Shown piece by piece: positions 17,296-25,720 of a stretch of DNA of 64,000 bases. Position 1 is the first letter of the stretch, and the number at the start of each line of letters is the position of its first letter. Source of the DNA: Dethiosulfovibrio russensis (lineage in GTDB: Bacteria > Synergistota > Synergistia > Synergistales > Dethiosulfovibrionaceae); the NCBI RefSeq assembly GCF_021568855.1, contig NZ_JAKGUG010000005.1, forward strand, positions 219,835-283,834, given 5' to 3'. A model generated the notes under the pieces. The model did no database searches, was not told where the DNA came from, and saw only the letters and a program-made list of their open reading frames with translations. A program made the position numbers and the translations under genes.

Positions 17296-18045
17296 TTGCA
17301 TTTAGACAGCTTTCAGATATTGGCGCTTGCCCTGTCGGGACTTATAGCGGGGCTTTCCAAGTCGGCTCTGCCCGGGACGGCCATCCTCATGGTCCCGCTC
17401 ATGGCATCGGCCTTCCCGGCCAAACTGTCGGTCGGGCTGTCTCTGCCCATTCTGATAGCGGCGGATATCGTCTCCGCCCCGAGCTACAGGTTCGAGGCCG
17501 CCAAGGAAAGGAGACTGATCCTCACCCTTCTGGCTGGGGCGGTCGTAGGAATCGGCCTGGGATGCCTTTTGATGGAGAGGATAGACGGGGAGCTGTTTCG
17601 ATCCGTCATAGGCTGGGTGGTTCTGTCCATGCTGGGGCTGAGGATTCTGTCGTCACGACGGAAAAAGGAGGGATCCACCTCCGAGGGGATGAGACCCTCC
17701 CTAAGGTTTATTTTCGGGCTCGCCGCCGGAACGGCGACGGCCCTGGCCAACGTGGCGGGACCGATCATATCGCTCCACATGATAATGTCCGGTTTGCCTA
17801 AACGACGTTTCATCGCCGCAAGCGTCTGGTTCTTTCTGGTGGCCAACGTCTTGAAAGTCCCGTTCTACTGGTCCATCGGGATCGTAAACCCGAACACCCT
17901 TAAGGCTGATCTTATCGCCGCGCCTTTCGTCGCTCTAGGGGTCTGGTCGGGGCTGAAGTTGGTGGGAAGAATAAAGCAGAATCTCTTCATAACGGTCGTG
18001 ACGGTACTGACTTTCGTCGCGGCGATACGTCTAATACTGAACTGA
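17296..18045 (+). CDS. TauE/SafE family permease
   Basis: A 249-residue membrane protein with about eight hydrophobic segments and the family motif GLSKSALPGTAILMVPL at the N-terminus, repeated in spirit as GTATALANVAGPIISLHM. Family members move sulfite, sulfonates or other small organic anions. TTG 17296 lies 8 bases after AGGAGG (17282-17287); the upstream GTG overlaps that ribosome site. The 75-base gap from the methyltransferase operon contains a possible TTTATA -10 box, so it may be independently expressed. A role in exporting a sulfur-containing product of the methyl-transfer pathway is speculative. Confidence 0.85.
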   Translation: MHLDSFQILALALSGLIAGLSKSALPGTAILMVPLMASAFPAKLSVGLSLPILIAADIVSAPSYRFEAAKERRLILTLLAGAVVGIGLGCLLMERIDGELFRSVIGWVVLSMLGLRILSSRRKKEGSTSEGMRPSLRFIFGLAAGTATALANVAGPIISLHMIMSGLPKRRFIAASVWFFLVANVLKVPFYWSIGIVNPNTLKADLIAAPFVALGVWSGLKLVGRIKQNLFITVVTVLTFVAAIRLILN

Positions 18046-18052
18046 AGCGACT

Positions 18053-19537
18053 TCAGCGCATTTCGACTCTGTTTCTGCCGTTTTCCTTGGCGTCGTAGAG
18101 TGCCTCGTCCGCCCTGGCGACAAACTCGTTTACCGGCTCGCCGATCCTGTACTGGGTAACCCCGAAACTGGAGGTTACCCTTACATTCTCTTCAAATACG
18201 TTGCACTCCACGGCACGCCTCATCCTCTCAGCGTACTCCAGGGCGCCCTTGACGTCGGTCTCAGGCAGAACCACCAAAAACTCCTCTCCACCCCACCTTC
18301 CGACCGAATCGCCTGCACGGGTGCAGTCCTTCATCAGAGCCGCGATAGAGCTCAACACAGTATCCCCCACCTCATGTCCGAAGTTGTCGTTGACGCTTTT
18401 AAAGTGGTCTATATCCACCATCACGACGGAAAGGGAGGCCCCATAACGGCTGGACCTCTCCGTCTCTGAAAGAAGAATCTGGTCCATCTTCCGGCGGTTC
18501 CAGAGCCCCGTAAGGGAGTCCCTGTTGGCCAGATATTCCAATCTGTCGCTGTAGGACTGGATGTTTTCCATCTTATCCTTCAGCACCAGTATCATGTCCT
18601 TCAGCGCCTCACATATGTAGGAGATCTCATAGTACGCCCCCGAGGATATCTCGGACACCACGTCCAGCAACCCATCCAGGTCGGTCTTTCTCTCCGAATA
18701 ATCCACCAAGGCCTCTACCATCCTGGTATAGGGCTCGAATCTCTTTTTCAGAAAGTACAGCAGGAAAAAGACGGATCCTCCGGTCACTGCCAGAAAGGCG
18801 AGTATCAGGCTGTTCTGAAGCCTAAGCAGTTCCCTGTATTCGGGACTGGGCAAAAAGTCGAGGGAGAAGAAACCCCCTCCGACCTCTATAATACGATGGG
18901 CCTCCCGGGAAGAGCTATCTTCCCGGGATAGATCGGCACCCATATCTTCGGAGAAGGTCAGTTTCATGTTGTCCTGCGGGAGCAGCGCTTCCAGAAATGA
19001 GGAGGTTATGGTTTTGGACACGATCAGATAGCCTACCGGGACGTCGTCGTACTTGAGCACGGGACGACAGGCGACGAAGCTATCCCTTCCGTCCACCGGA
19101 GCTATTCCTAAGAAGAATCCCTTCTTCCCTGCCTCCTCGAAGTAGATATCAGAGTAAAGCGAATCGGCAAATCTGAACTCGTCGGGAGCCCTGGCGATGA
19201 CGACCCCGTCCAGGTCGGTGAAGACCACGGAACTGACGGTCTTAGTGAAAGCCTTGCCCCAGTCTGACAGCACCTCGCTATCCGATTCCTCGATGGACTC
19301 CACGATATCTTTGGGACGGGACAGGTTGGTGGATAACTCCATAAGATGATCTAGTTCATAGGTCAGATTCCTGCGAACTATGGCAGTATATCTGTCATGA
19401 TCAGCAATTCTAGATTCTCTATAGTCATCTATCACCAACTCCAGCAAAACGCCGTAGATCAGGCTTAAGACGGCGAAGGAGGCCATGACGATGGTCAAGA
19501 TACCGTTTCTAAGAGAGGACCTTCTCCTAGAGGTCAC
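18053..19537 (-). CDS. Membrane diguanylate cyclase with Cache-type sensor (copy 1)
   Basis: A 494-residue enzyme making cyclic-di-GMP. It has a transmembrane segment near residues 12-32, a periplasmic Cache-like sensor to about 250, a second transmembrane segment near 255-275, a short linker, then a GGDEF domain (about 345-494) with active GGEEF. The inhibitory I-site RAGD lies five residues before GGEEF. The start is GTG behind GAGGGAGGTGG. It is paralogous to the next minus-strand cyclase along its whole length, with nearly the same size. Its start overlaps the end of a remnant of a PhnD-like gene, as in the intact neighbouring pair. Confidence 0.92.
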   Translation of the reverse strand: MTSRRRSSLRNGILTIVMASFAVLSLIYGVLLELVIDDYRESRIADHDRYTAIVRRNLTYELDHLMELSTNLSRPKDIVESIEESDSEVLSDWGKAFTKTVSSVVFTDLDGVVIARAPDEFRFADSLYSDIYFEEAGKKGFFLGIAPVDGRDSFVACRPVLKYDDVPVGYLIVSKTITSSFLEALLPQDNMKLTFSEDMGADLSREDSSSREAHRIIEVGGGFFSLDFLPSPEYRELLRLQNSLILAFLAVTGGSVFFLLYFLKKRFEPYTRMVEALVDYSERKTDLDGLLDVVSEISSGAYYEISYICEALKDMILVLKDKMENIQSYSDRLEYLANRDSLTGLWNRRKMDQILLSETERSSRYGASLSVVMVDIDHFKSVNDNFGHEVGDTVLSSIAALMKDCTRAGDSVGRWGGEEFLVVLPETDVKGALEYAERMRRAVECNVFEENVRVTSSFGVTQYRIGEPVNEFVARADEALYDAKENGRNRVEMR

Positions 19538-19658
19538 GGTTCGCCACCTCCCTCACCGAATCGTAGAAGGGATCGTTCGACGGGGATACCCCTAGGAAAC
19601 ATTCCGCCTCATGGACGTCGGTAGAGATAAAGGAAGTACCTATTGTCTTCACGTCCAC
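19527..19658 (-). pseudogene. 3' remnant of a PhnD-like binding-protein gene
   Basis: A 43-codon frame ends inside the start of cyclase copy 1. Its tail (GVSPSNDPFYDSVREV) aligns with the tail of the intact PhnD-like protein upstream of cyclase copy 2 (pattern G-x(6)-D-x-x-YD-x-x-REV) and keeps the same overlap with the cyclase start. The 5' nine-tenths of the gene are missing. A GTG at 19652 has an AAGGGGG ribosome-like site, so a 41-residue peptide might still be made. I read it as the scar of a deletion after tandem duplication. Confidence 0.6.
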
Positions 19659-19754
19659 GCCCCCTTAAGATGACAAACTTTTCCATCATTTTAACACCTT
19701 AAAGGGCTTCTGAGAAAAGCATCCGTAATCAGCCTGATCGATAAATAGGGAAGA

Positions 19755-21236
19755 TCAACGAGCCTCTACTCTGTCTCTTCCCTTTCTTTTAGCATCATAA
19801 AGGGCATCGTCAGCTCTGGCCACAAACTCGTTGATCGGCTCACCCGGACGATACAGAGTTACTCCGAAGCTTGAGGTTATTTTCATTCCGTCTCTAAAAG
19901 TATGGTTCTCCATCGTCGACCTCATCTTATCGGCATATTCCCATGCCCTCTGAGAATCGACTCCGGGGAGAACGGCTAGAAACTCCTCTCCGCCCCATCT
20001 CCCCGCCGAATCACACTTTCGGAGACAGCTTTTCATCAGTATGGAAATGGAGTTCAGGACGGCATCTCCCATTTCGTGACCGTAAGTGTCGTTTACTTCC
20101 TTAAAATAATCCACGTCCAGCATAATCACCGACAGGGGTGTGCCGTTAACTCTGGAGTTTTCCGTCTCGGTCATCAAGACCTGATCCATCTTTCTACGGT
20201 TCCAAAGCCCCGTCAAAGAGTCGCAATTCGCCAGATATTCGAGCTGTCCACTGTAGCTTTGGATATCATCCACCCTGTTCTTCAAAACCTTTATCATATC
20301 GGTCAGGGCTTCAGCTATGTGCCTGATCTCCTCTACTCCGTTGGAAGCGGCACCGGAGGTCACATCGAGAAGACCGTCCAGATCGATCCTTTTATCCGAA
20401 TAATCGACCAATCCCTGCACTAACTTGGAATAAGGCTCAAATCGTCTACGAAGAAAAAAGATCAAAAAAATCATCGTAGAGATCGTTACGATCGCAAAAG
20501 TTATGATGATATTCCTCTGAAGCTTTATAAGCTCCCTCTCGCTTTCATCAGAGAGAAAATAGAGGTCAAACAGACCATCGTCGACGATTATAGATCGATA
20601 TCTTCCAGAAGGAGAGTTCGCCCTCAGTCTTTCAGAAAAGCCCCGTCTTCCTTGAAAAGTCAGAGTCATATGCCCGACCGGTAAGAGGCTCTCCAAAAGG
20701 AAAGGGGTTATCGTTTGAGATACCGCCACAAAACCCACGACTAGATCGTCGTATTTACGTATGGGACTACAGGAGAGAAAGCTGTCTCGTCCGTCCACTG
20801 TCGTTATTCCGGAGTATGACCCTTTTTTTAGGACCTCGTCGAAAAACGGCTCAGAGCTCACGGAATCTCCGAAACGATATTCATCGGGAGCCCTGGCTAT
20901 GACAATCCCGTCTGTATCGATAAAGAATACGGAGCTAACTGTCTTGCAGAAGGCCTTTCCCCAGTCGGACAGGAATTCGTTGTTCATCGAAGTCACGGCT
21001 TTTGAAACATCCTTAGGGAGAGATAGGTTTGTACTCAATACAACGAGGTTATCCAAAGCTACCTGAAGTCTATCGGTCACCGTATCGAAAATTCGACCTC
21101 GCTCATTCGCCCTCGCCGTTTGATAGTCGTCCACGACTTGTTTCAACATGACCCCGTACATCAGGCTCAAAAAACCGAAGGAAATCATTACGATTCCCAG
21201 CACATCCCTTTTTAAGGATCGTCTTTTAACCTTCAA
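19755..21236 (-). CDS. Membrane diguanylate cyclase with Cache-type sensor (copy 2)
   Basis: A 493-residue paralogue of copy 1 with the same order: transmembrane segment (VLGIVMISFGFLSLMYGVML), periplasmic Cache-like sensor, transmembrane segment (IIITFAIVTISTMIFLIFFL) and GGDEF domain with active GGEEF and I-site RKCD. I chose TTG 21236 because the resulting N-terminus (MKVKRRSLKRD) aligns with copy 1 and has GAGAGG 9 bases upstream; an ATG 42 bases earlier lies inside the preceding gene. It overlaps that PhnD-like gene by 11 bases, which suggests the binding protein presents a ligand to this cyclase's periplasmic domain. Confidence 0.92.
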   Translation of the reverse strand: MKVKRRSLKRDVLGIVMISFGFLSLMYGVMLKQVVDDYQTARANERGRIFDTVTDRLQVALDNLVVLSTNLSLPKDVSKAVTSMNNEFLSDWGKAFCKTVSSVFFIDTDGIVIARAPDEYRFGDSVSSEPFFDEVLKKGSYSGITTVDGRDSFLSCSPIRKYDDLVVGFVAVSQTITPFLLESLLPVGHMTLTFQGRRGFSERLRANSPSGRYRSIIVDDGLFDLYFLSDESERELIKLQRNIIITFAIVTISTMIFLIFFLRRRFEPYSKLVQGLVDYSDKRIDLDGLLDVTSGAASNGVEEIRHIAEALTDMIKVLKNRVDDIQSYSGQLEYLANCDSLTGLWNRRKMDQVLMTETENSRVNGTPLSVIMLDVDYFKEVNDTYGHEMGDAVLNSISILMKSCLRKCDSAGRWGGEEFLAVLPGVDSQRAWEYADKMRSTMENHTFRDGMKITSSFGVTLYRPGEPINEFVARADDALYDAKRKGRDRVEAR

Positions 21237-22107
21237 AGTCCAGAACCTCTCGGGCCTTATCGTAAACGGAATCGTCAAGAACGCAGAAGCCCTCTACATA
21301 CCAACCGAAAAGCTCCTCCATCTCGATACGGAAATCCGAATTCGACGATAATCGAAGCAGGGCCTTTACATATTCCTCTACCTTAGTCGCAGGCACTTTC
21401 TCCGAAGCTACAATTAAATCCAAAGGTATGGGGTCCGACACTGCCAGCACGGAAAATATATCGCCGTACATCTCCACCGCCTTACAGTACATACCGTCCG
21501 AGATAGCTCCACCGTCTACGGATCCGGCCAACAGAGCTTTCACGACCCTATCGTGACGGCTCAGATAATATACTTTCTTAAAAAAATCGTCAGGTACGAT
21601 TCCCATTTTTCCCAACATATATCGGGGGTAGACGTATCCCGAGCTGGAGCTCCTGTCCACGAAGGCGAAACTTCCGTCCTTCAGATCCTGAACGGAAGAA
21701 AAACCTCGATTCTTCAAGGATACGATGTAGGAATAGTAGTAGCCTTCAGCGATATTCTTCGCATCCGTCCTCTTCATAAGTGTTACCATATACTTGACAC
21801 CGAGCATCTTGTTTTTAAGCTCGATATAATTTACGGTGTTGATGAAGGCAAAGTCGAGGGAGCCCTCCAGCATTCGGCTCAGAAGCTCACCGTAATCTCT
21901 CGTCACTACTATCGATATATCGTCGTCTCCTACGCGGTTCATGCAATCCGCAAGATAGCCCATGGCTTTTTCTATTTTTGAAGGATCCGACCCTGGGAAG
22001 ACGCCGAAACGATAATGGGCGCCGAAGGCCGGAGAAAGTATGGAATAAATAAAGACGAAAACAAACGACATCGCCGCAATCGCGACCTTTCCCTTGGTAA
22101 GGCTCAT
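21226..22107 (-). CDS. PhnD-like phosphate/phosphonate-type binding protein
   Basis: A 293-residue exported protein of the PhnD/Phosphonate-bd family. After a signal peptide (FVFVFIYSILSPAFGAH) come RFGVFPGSDPSKIEKAMGYL, DFAFINTVNYIEL and FAFVDRSSSSGYVYPRYML, which match the family's ligand-cleft segments. No transporter ATPase or permease is nearby; instead it overlaps a diguanylate cyclase gene. A sensory role is therefore more likely than transport. The ribosome site AAGGAGGAG precedes the ATG. The real ligand may differ from phosphonate. Confidence 0.9.
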   Translation of the reverse strand: MSLTKGKVAIAAMSFVFVFIYSILSPAFGAHYRFGVFPGSDPSKIEKAMGYLADCMNRVGDDDISIVVTRDYGELLSRMLEGSLDFAFINTVNYIELKNKMLGVKYMVTLMKRTDAKNIAEGYYYSYIVSLKNRGFSSVQDLKDGSFAFVDRSSSSGYVYPRYMLGKMGIVPDDFFKKVYYLSRHDRVVKALLAGSVDGGAISDGMYCKAVEMYGDIFSVLAVSDPIPLDLIVASEKVPATKVEEYVKALLRLSSNSDFRIEMEELFGWYVEGFCVLDDSVYDKAREVLDFEG

Positions 22108-22204
22108 GTTCTCTCCTCCTTAAACCAATACATTCTAGCACCTGGAAAAGAGAAAAACGCGGGACGGAGACCCTATATCATATCGAGGACTCTAGTAAGG
22201 GAGT

Positions 22205-22242
22205 CTCTAAAAACGCTAGCCCTAGAACGTAAGTTTTTAGAG
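22205..22242. repeat. Short inverted repeat CTCTAAAAAC / GTTTTTAGAG
   Basis: A perfect 10-bp inverted repeat with an 18-base spacer lies between the divergent PhnD-like and LysR genes. The half-site CTCTAAAAAC (or CTCTAAAACC) also begins both copies of the large structured repeat at about 45804 and 63863. It may be a residual end of that element or simply a LysR-region hairpin. Confidence 0.45.
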
Positions 22243-22273
22243 GTACCCATAGGCAATTTCAGGAGGGACGAAG

Positions 22274-23158
22274 ATGGACGAAAAGGATTGGCTTATTGTA
22301 GAGGCGCTATGGAAGGAGAGGAACGTCACCCAGGCGGCGAAGAGACTGTATATGTCTCAACCCGCCGTGACCAGGAGGATACAGCATATGGAAAGCGAGT
22401 TCGGCTGTCGCATCCTGATCAGAAGAGGCAGGGGAGTGGATCTCACCCCTCAGGGAGAGAGGTTGGTGGACTACGCCAGAAAGTCACTGAAAGGTCTGAG
22501 AGACCTCAAGGACTCCTTGGACGGCGACGACTACCGAGTCAGAGGGACGCTTCGCATAGGATGCGCCAATATCTTCGCCAAATACAGACTCCCGGATCTG
22601 CTGAAGTCCTTCTGCGGCAAGTACCCCGACGTGGAGGTAAAGGTTCGAACCGGCCACAGCCAGAGGGTTTACGACATGCTGTTGTCCGACGAGGCTCAAC
22701 TGATAATCGCCAGGGGAGATTTCAAGTGGCCGGAGCTCAGCCATCAGATGGACGACGACGGCCTCTATTACGTCGTAAGCTCCGAACCGCTGGACATTGA
22801 CAGACTGCCGGAGATGCCGAGAATCCACAACCGCACCGACGGACCGCTGGAGACCGACATAAGAAACTGGTGGCAGAGTCGCTACTCCGTCCCTCCCACA
22901 GTTTCCATGGAGGTGGACACAGTCGATATATGCCTACAGATGGTCAGGAAAGGGCTGGGATATGCGATACTTTCCGGTCTATGCCTGGAGGAGGCGACGG
23001 AACTCCACGGAGAGATGCTGGTGTTCCCCGACGGAAATCCGCTCCGGAGAGACACCAGATTGTATTGCCGGGAGAACGCCGTAGGGCTCAAGGCCCTGGC
23101 GGCCTTCGTGGAATTCGTCAAAGGCGAGGTAGCGTTTAAACGCCCCCTCGCCCGGTAG
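22274..23158 (+). CDS. LysR-family transcriptional regulator
   Basis: A 294-residue regulator. The N-terminal winged helix-turn-helix spans residues 1-60 (NVTQAAKRLYMSQPAVTRRIQ), followed by a LysR substrate-binding domain from about 90 (LRIGCANIFAKYRLPDLL). The ATG follows AGGAGGG. The gene ends one base before the end of the convergent hydratase gene. In LysR systems the target is usually divergent, which here would be the PhnD-like/cyclase pair; control of the hydratase is also possible. Confidence 0.93.
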   Translation: MDEKDWLIVEALWKERNVTQAAKRLYMSQPAVTRRIQHMESEFGCRILIRRGRGVDLTPQGERLVDYARKSLKGLRDLKDSLDGDDYRVRGTLRIGCANIFAKYRLPDLLKSFCGKYPDVEVKVRTGHSQRVYDMLLSDEAQLIIARGDFKWPELSHQMDDDGLYYVVSSEPLDIDRLPEMPRIHNRTDGPLETDIRNWWQSRYSVPPTVSMEVDTVDICLQMVRKGLGYAILSGLCLEEATELHGEMLVFPDGNPLRRDTRLYCRENAVGLKALAAFVEFVKGEVAFKRPLAR

Positions 23159-23159
23159 G

Positions 23160-25487
23160 CTACTGTCTGTCCGAACAGTCTCTGTAGTAGTTCATAAGAC
23201 ATCCGGAGAGGATTATATCCCTGTCCTCCTTCTCCAAATCGACCAGTTTCAAAGTCACGGGCTCTCTGTCATGATCCCCTAGGAGAAACGCCTGAATCTC
23301 GGTAGCACCCTCTTTCACGGCCCTTCGGATTCCCGGCACGTAAAGCCAGTCTTCCGCACGGAATTTGCCCTGTTCCTCAGGCTCGACCACGTAGGGAACC
23401 ATGCCCCAGTTTATGAGGTTGCTGCGATACCGTTTGGTGGCGAACTCCACCGCCACGTTGGCCTGACCTCCCAGCATCTTCTGGGACGAAGCCGCCTGTT
23501 CCCTGGCGGAACCGTCGCCGGGCTTCACGGCGAATACCGCCGACCCGATACCGATCCTTCCGACATCGACATGCTCTCCCACCAGAGATAGTATCTCGGC
23601 AAGATCATCGGACAGGGGAGTTCCGTCAGCGACAGACTTTTTGCGGCAATCCTCCAGGGCCTGAGCCACCTTGGCCCGGCCTACGAAACGGGGCTCCTTT
23701 CTGGATAGGGTGAACTCGGCCAGCTTCATCGGGTTGGAACGAAGCGACGACGTCTCGCCGGACGGTATCAACTCGTCGGTTGTCGTGACGGGATCTTCGA
23801 TGACAGCTGCCATAAAAAGCAGCTGATCCTCGGGAAGAGGGGATATCTCCGGCCAGGGCTTTATGTTCGGCCCGTAGACCAATTCTTCCTCGGGATGGGG
23901 CCTGCCCACGCCGCGATATACTCTTTTGTCGTAGACCTCGCCGTCGAAACGGTAGGGAACGGGCTCGAGTCTGTCGGCAAACTCCGTTCCGGGGGTCAGA
24001 ATTCCGCCGTTTGCCGCCGTGGCCGCTATGGAGCGAGAGTCCATGAGAGCCACCGCCGATATCTGTCCCTCTCCCGGCTTTGAGCCCTCACGGTTAGGGA
24101 AGTTTCTGGTCGTGTGACGGATGCTGAAACCTCTGTGACATGGCGTATCTCCCGCCCCGAAACAGGGTCCGCAGAAGGCTGTCTTCACTATGGCGCCGGC
24201 GGCCATGAGCTTTCCGATGGAACCGTTCGCCACCAGCTCCATGTTTACCGGCTGGCTGGCCGGATAGACGCTCAGTGAGAACTCACCGGCCCCGGTGTCG
24301 GCTCCGTCCAGTATCTGAGAGGCGGCGACTACGTTCTCGAAGGTTCCTCCGGAGCATCCAGCTATGATTCCCTGATCCACGGTGAAACGACCGTCCACAA
24401 GCTTATCCATGAGCCCCAGCCTCAGCGAGCTGTTCTCCATCACCCTGGCGGTCTCCGTCTCGACGGCCTCTATCATATCCACGGGGTTCTCGACGAACTC
24501 TCTTATGGTGACGGCGTTGCTCGGGTGATAAGGCAGGGCTATCATGGGCTCCACCTTGTCCAGATCCACCACCACTGCTCCGTCGTATAGGGCCACGTCG
24601 TCCGGATCGATCCTTTTATAGGCTTCGGGACGACCGTGTACGCCGTAAAACTCTTTTATGGCCTCGTCGGTACGCCATATGGAGCTCCAACAGGCTGTCT
24701 CGGTGGTCATGACGTCGATACCCAGCCGAAAATCGACGCTCAGAGAACCGACGCCGGGCCCGACGAACTCCATGGCCTTGTTCTTTACGAAACCGTTCTC
24801 GAAGACCGCTCCTATGATGGCAAGGGCGACGTCCTGAGGTCCGACGCCAGGACTGGGAGCGCCTTTCAAATATATGCACACCACGCCGGGCCGGGCCATG
24901 TCGTAGGTCCGACCTAAAAGCTGCTTGACAAGCTCCGGCCCGCCTTCGCCTACGGCCAGAGTCCCGAGGGCTCCGTAACGGGTGTGGCTGTCGGTCCCTA
25001 GGATCATGGCCCCACTCTCGGCCATCATCTCCCTCATGTACTGATGGATCACCGCCACGTGTGCGGGAACGTACTCGCCGCCGAATTTTCTGCAAGCGGA
25101 GAGGCCGAAAACATGGTCGTCCTCGTTGATGGTCCCCCCCACGGCGCACAGGCTATTGTGGCAGTTGGTAAGAACGTAGGGAACGGGAAACTCGGTAAGT
25201 CCGCAGGCTATGGCGGTCTGGACCACCCCCACGTAGGTAATGTCGTGAGAGGTCAGCTTGTCGAAGCGAAGCCGCAGACCGCCCTTTCCACCGCTAGTGT
25301 CGTGAGAATCGATGATACCGTAGGCCATGGTCCCGACTCCCGGCACGGTAGGCAGAGCTTTCGCATCGGGCATCAGCCCCGCCTTCGACATGAGACTCTC
25401 CACCTCTGCCTTCCCGACCTTTTCCGACCTCTCGCAAAGCACATCGCCGTTGAAAAGATATACCGGCCTATCCACCAGGGAAATCAA
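23160..25487 (-). CDS. Aconitase-superfamily hydratase
   Basis: A 775-residue member of the aconitase superfamily. The N-terminal catalytic part contains the iron-sulfur cysteines in TNCHNSLC, AGCSGGTFENV and FCGPCFGAGD, plus the HTTRNFPNREG substrate loop. The C-terminal swivel domain carries GSAREQAASS, which binds the substrate carboxylate. It is not a close match to aconitase A, aconitase B, LeuC or homoaconitase, and proteins of this kind are usually named only hydratase. TTG 25487 follows AAGGAG by 9 bases; an ATG pair 63-66 bases upstream lacks a ribosome site. No small-subunit gene is needed because the swivel is fused. Confidence 0.87.
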   Translation of the reverse strand: MISLVDRPVYLFNGDVLCERSEKVGKAEVESLMSKAGLMPDAKALPTVPGVGTMAYGIIDSHDTSGGKGGLRLRFDKLTSHDITYVGVVQTAIACGLTEFPVPYVLTNCHNSLCAVGGTINEDDHVFGLSACRKFGGEYVPAHVAVIHQYMREMMAESGAMILGTDSHTRYGALGTLAVGEGGPELVKQLLGRTYDMARPGVVCIYLKGAPSPGVGPQDVALAIIGAVFENGFVKNKAMEFVGPGVGSLSVDFRLGIDVMTTETACWSSIWRTDEAIKEFYGVHGRPEAYKRIDPDDVALYDGAVVVDLDKVEPMIALPYHPSNAVTIREFVENPVDMIEAVETETARVMENSSLRLGLMDKLVDGRFTVDQGIIAGCSGGTFENVVAASQILDGADTGAGEFSLSVYPASQPVNMELVANGSIGKLMAAGAIVKTAFCGPCFGAGDTPCHRGFSIRHTTRNFPNREGSKPGEGQISAVALMDSRSIAATAANGGILTPGTEFADRLEPVPYRFDGEVYDKRVYRGVGRPHPEEELVYGPNIKPWPEISPLPEDQLLFMAAVIEDPVTTTDELIPSGETSSLRSNPMKLAEFTLSRKEPRFVGRAKVAQALEDCRKKSVADGTPLSDDLAEILSLVGEHVDVGRIGIGSAVFAVKPGDGSAREQAASSQKMLGGQANVAVEFATKRYRSNLINWGMVPYVVEPEEQGKFRAEDWLYVPGIRRAVKEGATEIQAFLLGDHDREPVTLKLVDLEKEDRDIILSGCLMNYYRDCSDRQ

Positions 25488-25650
25488 AATGCTCCAGCTC
25501 CTTCCGGGAATTATCTGTCTTTCTATTTGAGTATATCCCCTGCAAGCCATCACATCTAATGCCGTATTTTTATGCTGATCGATGCAAAGATATCATTGCA
25601 GGGGATGCCGATCCATAGTCCAGAGAAACGCCGTATTCCTTGAGCTTGAA

Positions 25651-25692
25651 TTAAAAAATCCCCGACCATCTCTAACAGGAGATGATCGGGGA
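25651..25692 (-). terminator. Rho-independent terminator of the epimerase operon
   Basis: On the minus strand a 14-bp stem (TCCCCGATCATCTC / GAGATGGTCGGGGA, one mismatch) is followed by TTTTTT. It ends the operon whose last gene is the DUF819 permease. Confidence 0.9.
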
Positions 25693-25720
25693 CGTTTATA
25701 GATCGAGATGTCATTGCTTT

